This document shows positions 1-6,377 of a stretch of DNA of 64,000 nt, piece after piece. How positions within the stretch are numbered: the stretch's first letter is position 1; each line of letters begins with the position of its first letter. Under the pieces are notes generated by a model. That model saw nothing but the letters and a program-made list of their open reading frames with translations, was not told the origin of the DNA and searched no databases. This stretch comes from UBA2033 sp035345875 (GTDB lineage Bacteria; Spirochaetota; Leptospiria; Leptospirales; Leptospiraceae). Made by a program: the position numbers and the translations under genes. The stretch is from the NCBI GenBank assembly GCA_035345875.1, contig DAORDH010000003.1:124001-188000 (forward strand), in the 5' to 3' direction.

Positions 1-91
1 TTCATCGGTGTTCATCGTCCCTATCGGTGGTAGTCTTTAAATGGTTTTCTTAACTAAATTAGATTGCCCTTGCATGTTAGTTTCTCTAGGA
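1..91. other. intergenic edge with dispersed-repeat fragment
   Basis: No gene is seen before the end of parB. Bases 1-16 (TTCATCGGTGTTCATC) match the reverse complement of 41505-41520 with one mismatch. They look like a piece of the short CGTG/ATC-type dispersed repeats common between genes in environmental bacteria. Confidence 0.4.
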
Positions 92-793
92 CTAAATTTC
101 AATCCCATATTTCTTAGCGATTGGTCGAATTTCTTTTAAAAAAGATTCCCTTTGTTTTTGGTTTAATTTTTTCAGACTGATAGACGTTTTATCTTTTTTA
201 GAGGATGAAATCATTTCACCCCCCCTACCCTCTTTTTGTTTTAAGAGTTTTTCTAAATTCTTCACCGAAGGATCATTTCCCTGTCCAATAAATTCGGAAA
301 CATGCTTTAATTCGAGTCTTGCAATAGAACTCAACTGCTTTACATATCTTTCTGTATAACCTAAAATATCAGCAACTTCTAAAGCCGTTTTTTTTCTTTC
401 TTTTCTTAGATATTGAATTGCCTTTCCAACTTCCCAGGGATTTAAACTTTTCCTCTTTTCATTTTCTGCAAGTGCCATTTCATAACAAAGTTCTGGATTT
501 GCTTCTGTTACAATCGCTGGAATTTCTTTCCACCCAAGTCTCTCTGCTGCGTGAAATCTTCTCTCTCCTGCTACGATTAAATATTTAGAATTGTTTTTTC
601 TAACTACAATCGGCTCAATAAGCCCCATTCGTTTCATGGAATCGACTAAATCATCTACATTGTTTTTTCCAAATTGTCTAGGCTGATTCGGACTTGGCTC
701 AATATCTTTTAAGCTCAGAGTTTGTGTTGTCTTTGGCTTACCCTCATAAGCGGAAATTAAATCTAAAGTTGAAAAATCATTTTTCTTTGACAT
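92..793 (-). CDS. parB: ParB/Spo0J-family partition protein (par locus 1)
   Basis: A 233-residue ParB. The N-terminal ParB/Srx domain runs over about residues 25-115. It holds the SPNQPR segment, a GLIEPIVV strand and the GERRFHAAERLGW box, where the GERR arginines are part of the CTP/DNA-binding motif of the family. A central helix-turn-helix (about 130-165, DILGYTERYVKQLSSI) should recognise parS. The C-terminus is short and charged. The gene overlaps the 3' end of parA by 17 bases, so the two are an operon and probably translationally coupled. A palindromic repeat lies inside the coding sequence at 206-222 with a twin upstream of parA. This copy is unlike the second ParB at 26506-27324, so it is not a recent duplicate. 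Confidence 0.9.
   Translation of the reverse strand: MSKKNDFSTLDLISAYEGKPKTTQTLSLKDIEPSPNQPRQFGKNNVDDLVDSMKRMGLIEPIVVRKNNSKYLIVAGERRFHAAERLGWKEIPAIVTEANPELCYEMALAENEKRKSLNPWEVGKAIQYLRKERKKTALEVADILGYTERYVKQLSSIARLELKHVSEFIGQGNDPSVKNLEKLLKQKEGRGGEMISSSKKDKTSISLKKLNQKQRESFLKEIRPIAKKYGIEI
206..222. repeat. candidate parS/operator copy 1 (palindrome inside parB)
   Basis: The 17-mer TGAAATCATTTCACCCC recurs as its exact reverse complement at 1771-1787. Its core TGAAAT-C-ATTTCA is a palindrome with 6-bp arms. One copy lies in the 3' half of parB and the other just upstream of parA, which fits a centromere site or an autoregulatory operator. Confidence 0.5.
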
Positions 794-1706
794 GTATTTT
801 ACTCCTCACTTCTTTTGCTAAATCTAAAAACGATTTATTTGTTTCTTTATCACATCCATCCAGCATCTTTCTCTTGGCTTGGGCTTGTGGTATACTTTCT
901 TTTCTATAAATGCTCGTTTTAAAAACAGGGAAATATTTTTTTACACTTTCAGAAAGTCCAGATAAGGCTCTATTTCCCTCGAATTGATTAAATACTGCAC
1001 CTAGCAATTTTAATCTTGGATTTGCCTTGTTTTGAATCTTTTGAATTGTCTCATGTAAATCTTTTAATCCCTGCACACTAAATGCCCTAGTTTGAACAGG
1101 AACAATAATATAGTCTGCTGCGATTAGCGCATTTTCTAGCCCTAATCCAAGAGAGGGAGGACAATCTATGAGAATAAAATCATAAGAGGAAAGCACTGGC
1201 AAAAGAGCATCTTTCAAAAGTTCAAAATCATCTCTTTCAAAAGGAGTCGTCAAATTTGCAAGTGACAAGGAAGATGGGAGCAAATGAAAATTTGGTCGAA
1301 TTGGGATGATGACTGTATCAACGGAAAACTTTTGACTTTTTCGGTAACCGAGACAATCAAACACCGTTCTTTCCGGTTCATTCACAAAAAGTCGAGTAGC
1401 ATTTGCCTGCGGATCCCAATCCACGAGTAAAACTTTGGAATCAAAAGAGAGTGCTTCTGATAAAAAAAGAGAAATTGTTGTTTTTCCTTCTCCACCTTTT
1501 TGGTTCGAAATTGCAATTACATTTGCTACTTTATCCACCGATTGATTTCGAGTAAAATATTTATCTAGAATCTCTGTTTGATACTTACCTGATTTAGAAA
1601 CTGGAATTTTCCATTCTTTGATTTTCTTTTGAAGACCAATTACGGATACTCCATAAAATTCGGAAGCTTCCTCTATACTTAAATCGACTTTCTCTTTTTT
1701 TTTCAT
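777..1706 (-). CDS. parA: ParA-family partition ATPase with N-terminal HTH (par locus 1)
   Basis: A partition ATPase of about 309 residues. The open frame extends upstream to a TTG at 1751. The ATG at 1706 is preferred because GGAA sits 8 bases upstream and the TTG has no ribosome-binding site. Residues about 8-45 look like a helix-turn-helix (EEASEFYGVSVIGLQKKIKEW). The deviant Walker A motif KGGEGKTT is at about 70-77, followed by the VLLVDWDPQANAT and LIDCPPS motifs of the MinD/ParA superfamily. An N-terminal DNA-binding domain is typical of plasmid type Ia ParA proteins, which repress their own operon. It is followed by parB with overlap. A palindromic candidate operator lies about 65 bases upstream. 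Confidence 0.9.
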   Translation of the reverse strand: MKKKEKVDLSIEEASEFYGVSVIGLQKKIKEWKIPVSKSGKYQTEILDKYFTRNQSVDKVANVIAISNQKGGEGKTTISLFLSEALSFDSKVLLVDWDPQANATRLFVNEPERTVFDCLGYRKSQKFSVDTVIIPIRPNFHLLPSSLSLANLTTPFERDDFELLKDALLPVLSSYDFILIDCPPSLGLGLENALIAADYIIVPVQTRAFSVQGLKDLHETIQKIQNKANPRLKLLGAVFNQFEGNRALSGLSESVKKYFPVFKTSIYRKESIPQAQAKRKMLDGCDKETNKSFLDLAKEVRSKIHVKEK

Positions 1707-1770
1707 ATGAATTATTCCAAAATAATCATCGACTAATTTCCTAAAAAGCAAAAAAAGAATCTAAGAATAA

Positions 1771-1788
1771 GGGGTGAAATGATTTCAC
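1771..1788. repeat. candidate parS/operator copy 2 (palindrome upstream of parA)
   Basis: GTGAAAT-G-ATTTCAC (1774-1788) is a perfect 7-bp-arm palindrome in the gap between parA and the divergent outer-membrane gene. Bases 1771-1787 are the exact reverse complement of 206-222. The position fits ParA autorepression or ParB loading. Confidence 0.5.
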
Positions 1789-1854
1789 GGTAAAATCTTT
1801 CATTCTATCATTTCTTTGATTTACATAATTTAGATTGTGAGGGTTAATGTTTTG

Positions 1855-2853
1855 GTGAAGCCATATAGTATACTTTTTATTGGAATGAGTTTTTTTATCC
1901 CTCTTTTGCAAATTTTCGGGGATGGCGGATTTGTAGGTATCATTGGAGCCCGAAATGAAGGAGAACATATCTTTGAGACAGGCAATAAATATCCAAACCT
2001 TTCTGGAATCAGAGGTGGATCTAGAATAACCTATCAGCGGAATTTTAACTTAGCCGGAATTGAAGGTGGGTATTTTAAAAACAAATATTCTTTTCGTGGC
2101 AGAGTGATCTCCAATTTTTGGAATCAAAACTCTGGTGGAACAAGAGATGAAGACTTTTTTTTAGGCAATAGTTCATCTGAAAAAGGTTCCAAATTTTCTC
2201 CATTTCAAGGAGTCCTACATGACACAGCATACACATTTACAGGGACAGCAAACTTTGCAGACGGGAAAGGTAGATCTACCATTTCGGAATACAATCTAGA
2301 AGGATTTTTCAGATATCATTTTGGTGATGCATCTCCTGATCCTTGGGCAACTGGTTCTGGTTTTTTTCTCTCAGGCGGTCTCAGATATTCTTATGCGAAA
2401 CTCCAAGTTTATGATGTGATCCAATATGTAGCATCTAGACCCATATTTTATGGTCCTATTGGTTCAGGATTATCCTATTCCTATTCTTTCACAGAAATTC
2501 CAGTTGGAGGTGGTTACATTTTTAATTTAGGTAATTTTAAAATAGAACCATCTGTTCACTTACTTTATGCTTTTATTAAAACTAGGGACTTTCATATTCA
2601 AAGAGCACTTAATTTCTTAGCACACACAGCAGGTCCTGGATTTCTAGCAAGAATCGAAGGTAGTTACAGCATCTCTGAAAATGCAATGATAAAAATAGGA
2701 GTCACAGGACACAGGCAATTTACAGGAGGCTCCTTTAAAACGAGAGGAGGACTTTATGAAAATGATATCCTCTCAAATTATTTAGGTTCCTATAAAAGTT
2801 ATATAAATACAAAAGAAGTAATCTTTGACATGTCCTATATAATGCGATTATAA
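1855..2853 (+). CDS. putative outer-membrane beta-barrel protein
   Basis: About 332 residues. The frame opens at GTG 1837, but the GTG at 1855 is preferred: GAGGG lies about 11 bases upstream and it gives a standard signal peptide (MKPYSILFIGMSFFIPLLQIF). The mature part is rich in alternating aromatic/glycine strands (for example FLSGGLRYSYAKLQVY and IPVGGGYIFNLGNFKIEPSV). It ends FDMSYIMRL, with a hydrophobic terminal residue as in outer-membrane barrels. The size would suit a 10-12-strand barrel. A distant relation to omptin-like proteases or small porins is possible, but no catalytic signature was recognised. It is transcribed divergently from parA. Confidence 0.6.
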   Translation: MKPYSILFIGMSFFIPLLQIFGDGGFVGIIGARNEGEHIFETGNKYPNLSGIRGGSRITYQRNFNLAGIEGGYFKNKYSFRGRVISNFWNQNSGGTRDEDFFLGNSSSEKGSKFSPFQGVLHDTAYTFTGTANFADGKGRSTISEYNLEGFFRYHFGDASPDPWATGSGFFLSGGLRYSYAKLQVYDVIQYVASRPIFYGPIGSGLSYSYSFTEIPVGGGYIFNLGNFKIEPSVHLLYAFIKTRDFHIQRALNFLAHTAGPGFLARIEGSYSISENAMIKIGVTGHRQFTGGSFKTRGGLYENDILSNYLGSYKSYINTKEVIFDMSYIMRL

Positions 2854-2894
2854 AAAGATTGACTTGTATATAGATACAAATCCAAATGAATCAA

Positions 2895-2972
2895 CCGTTG
2901 GGGGTGGGTAATTTTTTTACTCTGAGAGAGTCCCCAATACCTGATCTGGATAATGCCAGCGTAGGAAAACGG
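2895..2972 (+). ncRNA. TPP riboswitch (THI element)
   Basis: The conserved thiamin pyrophosphate aptamer blocks are present: CTGAGA at 2922-2927 and ACCTGATCTGGATAATGCCAGCGTAGG ending near 2965 (the motif spans slightly over one line of sequence). P1 is closed by CCGTT (2895-2899) with AACGG (2968-2972). It sits 55 bases upstream of thiC on the same strand. The 5' P1 strand CCGTTGG (2895-2901) is also fully complementary to CCAACGG at 2996-3002, a possible alternative pairing that would open the aptamer. A short TCCA/TGGA hairpin (3005-3016) covers the weak thiC ribosome-binding site, which suggests control of translation. Confidence 0.95.
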
Positions 2973-3026
2973 AATAGACCCTTTTGATTTATTCTCCAAC
3001 GGATTCCATACATGGACGAATAAACT

Positions 3027-4643
3027 ATGAACAATCCAAACCAATTTCAATCACTCGCAAAAGACTTCCCTCTAAAAGAAAAAATTCAATTAGATGGACA
3101 CGAAATTCCTGAAAAGAAAATCAAACTAACAAACGGACAAGAAGTCTGTTTATACAATACAGAAGGACCTATTGGTTTTGATCCCAAAAAAGGAATTCCA
3201 AAAAGAAGAATTGAGTGGGTCAAGGAAAGAAAGAGTAGGGGAGATCAAAACTTTTCCCAAATGCATTATGCTAGAAAAGGAATCATTACAGAAGAAATGA
3301 AATTTGTAGCATTTAGGGAAGGAATCGATCCTGAATTTATTAGAAGTGAAATTGCACTTGGAAGAGCAATCATTCCTGCCAATATAAATCATCCAGAATT
3401 AGAGCCAATGATCATCGGTAGAAACTTTCTGGTAAAAATCAATGCAAATATCGGAAACTCTGCAATCACTTCCTCTATAGAAGAAGAGGTGGAAAAACTA
3501 AAATGGGCAATCAAGTGGGGTGCGGATACTGTTATGGATCTCTCCACCGGAAAAAATATCCATGAAACGAGAGAATGGATTATTCGAAATTCACCAGTTC
3601 CAATTGGAACAGTTCCAATCTATCAAGCACTAGAAAAGGTGCATGGCAAAGCTGAGAATTTAAACATAGATTTATTCATTGAAACGTTAATCGAACAAGC
3701 TGAGCAGGGTGTTGATTATTTTACAATTCATGCTGGAGTATTACTCAAATATATACCTTTAACCGCCAAGCGGATAACAGGCATTGTCTCCCGAGGTGGG
3801 TCTATTATGGCAAAATGGTGTCTTGCTCATCATAAAGAAAATTTTCTATACACTCATTTCGAAAGAATTTGCGAAGTAATGAAAAAATACGATGTTTCCT
3901 TCTCACTAGGAGATGGACTAAGACCTGGTTGCACAGCGGATGCAAATGATGAAGCTCAATTCGGAGAACTTCAGACTTTGGGTGAGTTAACAAAAATCGC
4001 TTGGAAGCATGATATACAAGTCATGATAGAAGGTCCCGGACATGTTCCAATGCATTTGATCCAAGAGAATATGCAAAAGCAATTAGAAATTTGCCACGAA
4101 GCCCCTTTCTATACACTGGGTCCTCTTGTGACAGATATCGCACCCGGATACGATCATATTACTTCCGGAATTGGAGCAGCTATGATTGGTTGGATGGGAA
4201 CGGCTATGCTATGTTATGTGACACCCAAAGAACATCTTGGTCTTCCGAATAAAGAAGACGTTAAAACTGGAGTGATCACTTATAAAATAGCAGCACATGC
4301 TGCTGATTTAGCAAAAGGACATCCTGGAGCTAGAAATCGAGACGATTTATTAAGCAAGGCTCGATTCGAATTTAGATGGGAAGACCAATTCAATCTCTCT
4401 CTCGATCCAGAAACAGCTCGTAATTTTCATGATGAAACACTCCCGCAAGAAAGAATGAAAGAAGCGCATTTCTGCTCCATGTGTGGTCCCCATTTCTGCT
4501 CGATGAAACTGACCCAAGATGTAAGAGATTTTGCAGAGAAAAATGGCTATTCCCAAGAAGAAGTCTTTGCAAAAGGCATGGAAGAAAAATCAAATGAGTT
4601 TAAAGAAAAAGGCTCTCATCTCTATACAGTGAGTCAAAGCTAA
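3027..4643 (+). CDS. thiC: phosphomethylpyrimidine synthase ThiC
   Basis: A 538-residue ThiC. This radical-SAM enzyme converts 5-aminoimidazole ribotide to hydroxymethylpyrimidine phosphate, the pyrimidine half of thiamin. The diagnostic C-terminal cluster motif CSMCGPHFCSM is present (Cys483, Cys486, Cys491). So are family blocks such as SLGDGLRPGCTADAND (about 293-308), EGPGHVPMH (about 335-343) and ITSGIGAAMIGW (about 378-389). The length is in the normal range for the shorter bacterial form. It is directly downstream of a TPP riboswitch, so expression should fall when thiamin pyrophosphate is plentiful. No other thi gene is seen in the window. Confidence 0.97.
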   Translation: MNNPNQFQSLAKDFPLKEKIQLDGHEIPEKKIKLTNGQEVCLYNTEGPIGFDPKKGIPKRRIEWVKERKSRGDQNFSQMHYARKGIITEEMKFVAFREGIDPEFIRSEIALGRAIIPANINHPELEPMIIGRNFLVKINANIGNSAITSSIEEEVEKLKWAIKWGADTVMDLSTGKNIHETREWIIRNSPVPIGTVPIYQALEKVHGKAENLNIDLFIETLIEQAEQGVDYFTIHAGVLLKYIPLTAKRITGIVSRGGSIMAKWCLAHHKENFLYTHFERICEVMKKYDVSFSLGDGLRPGCTADANDEAQFGELQTLGELTKIAWKHDIQVMIEGPGHVPMHLIQENMQKQLEICHEAPFYTLGPLVTDIAPGYDHITSGIGAAMIGWMGTAMLCYVTPKEHLGLPNKEDVKTGVITYKIAAHAADLAKGHPGARNRDDLLSKARFEFRWEDQFNLSLDPETARNFHDETLPQERMKEAHFCSMCGPHFCSMKLTQDVRDFAEKNGYSQEEVFAKGMEEKSNEFKEKGSHLYTVSQS

Positions 4644-4684
4644 GCTTTTAGAATTCATTTTCCAACCCATAAAAATTACCTTTT

Positions 4685-4729
4685 ACAAAAAGAGTCGATT
4701 GTGAGACATGGAAGCAATCACTCTTTTGT
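4685..4729 (+). terminator. hairpin between thiC and hemH
   Basis: Inverted arms ACAAAAAGAG..GATTG (4685-4701) and CAATC.CTCTTTTGT (4715-4729) can form a stem of about 14 bp around a 13-base loop. The A-rich left arm and T-rich right arm suit an intrinsic terminator for thiC. The right arm ends only 9 bases before the hemH ATG, so it could also affect hemH translation. Confidence 0.55.
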
Positions 4730-4738
4730 AGGCAAATA

Positions 4739-5818
4739 ATGAAAGTAACATTAGTCAACCTAGGTGGACCTAGAACCTCAGATGAAATTGAACAATTCCT
4801 CTTGGATTTGTTTTGCGATCCCCTTGTTTTCGATCTCCCTATTCCAGAGTTTTTTCGGATTCGACTTGCACGGTTTATTGCAAAAAAAAGAGCCCCTAAA
4901 GTAGCACATGCTTACGCTTCAATGGGATTTGGGGGAGGTTCACCCCTAGTTGCTGAAACAGAAAAACAAGCTAAGGCTTTAGAGAAAAAACTGATCGAAA
5001 AAACAAAGCAGGAATGGAAAGTTCAAGTTGCTATGGCTTGCGGATATCCCAACCTAAGAGAACTTCCCAAAGAGGATTTAATTCCTTCCAAGGATAATAT
5101 CATTCTACCTCTGTTTCCTCAATTTTCCAGATCGACCACAATGAGTATCGCTAAGTTAATCGAAAGCCAAACAAACCAATGCCCTGCGAATCTACAAAAC
5201 GGTAGTTGTGGAAACCACTGTGGAACAAATAAAAAGGGAGCGATCTGCCCTTTAAACCGAAAGGGTTTCGTAGCTCCTTTTCACAAAGACCCAAAATTCA
5301 TTGAAGCAACTGGAAAGTTAATTCTAGATTATTTCCAAGGGAAGTTAAATGCTAAAGACTTCCTTCACCTAGATACTGCAAAAGGAATTGAAAACTGGCA
5401 AGAAATTACCATTGTCTTTTCCGCACACGGAATTCCCATTCGACTCATTGAAAAAGGCGACATATACAGAACTGAAATTGAAGAGAATGTAAAAAATATC
5501 ACAGCAGAACTAAATCGATTTGGATTTAGAGGCAAATCATTCTTATCCTTTCAGAGTAGGGTAGGACCTACTAAATGGACAGAGCCAAATACAATTCGCA
5601 TGCTAGAAGAATTAGGAAAAAACGGACATAAGAAAGTAGCCATTTTCCCAATCAGCTTTGTGAGTGATCATCTAGAGACATTAGAAGAAATCGGAGTTCA
5701 GTTAAAAGAAGTAGCCAATGCTAGTGGAATTACGGACTATTTTAGAATTCCAGCACATGGAATTTATCCGGATTTTATTGAGGCGCTTGCATCTATTGTC
5801 CTGAAAGAACGGGATTGA
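4739..5818 (+). CDS. hemH: ferrochelatase
   Basis: A 359-residue ferrochelatase, which inserts Fe2+ into protoporphyrin IX (or coproporphyrin III in some lineages) at the end of heme synthesis. It opens with the family motif LVNLGGP. It carries the catalytic FSAHGIP motif with His230, a second conserved region SDHLETLEEIG with Glu314, and PQFSRSTT near 127-134. An unusual segment at about 144-176 contains four cysteines (Cys148, Cys157, Cys161, Cys170) among Gly/Asn residues, which could hold a metal or Fe-S cluster. No other hem genes adjoin it. The start ATG lies immediately after a stable hairpin. Confidence 0.95.
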   Translation: MKVTLVNLGGPRTSDEIEQFLLDLFCDPLVFDLPIPEFFRIRLARFIAKKRAPKVAHAYASMGFGGGSPLVAETEKQAKALEKKLIEKTKQEWKVQVAMACGYPNLRELPKEDLIPSKDNIILPLFPQFSRSTTMSIAKLIESQTNQCPANLQNGSCGNHCGTNKKGAICPLNRKGFVAPFHKDPKFIEATGKLILDYFQGKLNAKDFLHLDTAKGIENWQEITIVFSAHGIPIRLIEKGDIYRTEIEENVKNITAELNRFGFRGKSFLSFQSRVGPTKWTEPNTIRMLEELGKNGHKKVAIFPISFVSDHLETLEEIGVQLKEVANASGITDYFRIPAHGIYPDFIEALASIVLKERD

Positions 5819-6377
5819 GTTAGTCTTTAGATCCATACTATCTTGCTAGGATCTTTCAAACACGAAGTTAAGGGTTTTAAATTTCTTTTCTTCGTGTTCT
5901 ATTGCTAAAACCCAAAATTGCTCTTCATAAAATTAGATAAATTCCTTCTTTATTTTTTAGAATTGGAGAGTTTTGAAATCTCCATAAAAAATCAGACTCG
6001 CAAATTGTAATTTACTAACAAAAGAGTCTCGAAAGAAATGAATCGATACGTAAAAGTAAGAATACTCAATCTAATTCAATATCAAAGTATTAAAATTAAA
6101 AATCAAATCAGATCTTCTTAAGAAAAATTGTGTAAATACTTTTGGCAGTAAGGGAATAGTCAGGAAAAATAATTTATTTTGAATATTTTTCTTGACTTAA
6201 TTTTCAAACCGTTACGAGTTTTGTAAGTGTACTTGAATCAACAATAGATATTTGAAATTAATTTTTCCGATATAAAAAAAAGCTAAAAGAAGTTTTTGAA
6301 ATTAGTAATATCAAATTCAATATTCAAAATTCAAACTTAAAACTAACTGCCAAATTCAAATTAGAGAGAAGAGATTT
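5819..6377. other. intergenic, 559 bases, AT-rich
   Basis: No coding frame of substance. It holds a hairpin just after hemH: arms AACACGAAG (5859-5867) and CTTCGTGTT (5890-5898), with a second possible pairing GGGTTTTA (5872-5879)/TAAAACCC (5906-5913). The CTTCGTGTT sequence resembles the dispersed CGTGTT-type repeats seen elsewhere in the window. The rest is AT-rich and presumably includes the promoter of the downstream phosphatase gene; no clear promoter was found. Confidence 0.4.
5859..5898. terminator. hairpin downstream of hemH
   Basis: Perfect 9-bp inverted repeat AACACGAAG / CTTCGTGTT with a 22-base loop, 40 bases after the hemH stop. There is no classical U-tract, so terminator function is uncertain; it may be a dispersed repeat element. 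Confidence 0.3.

Noticed and set aside
1741..1968. 75-residue reverse open frame overlapping the parA upstream region
   Set aside because: Overlaps the start of the divergent barrel gene and the candidate operator; no ribosome-binding site or motif.
2864..2879. TTGTAT-ATAG-ATACAA inverted repeat before the riboswitch
   Set aside because: Short, AT-only stem without a U-tract; no evidence of terminator or operator role.
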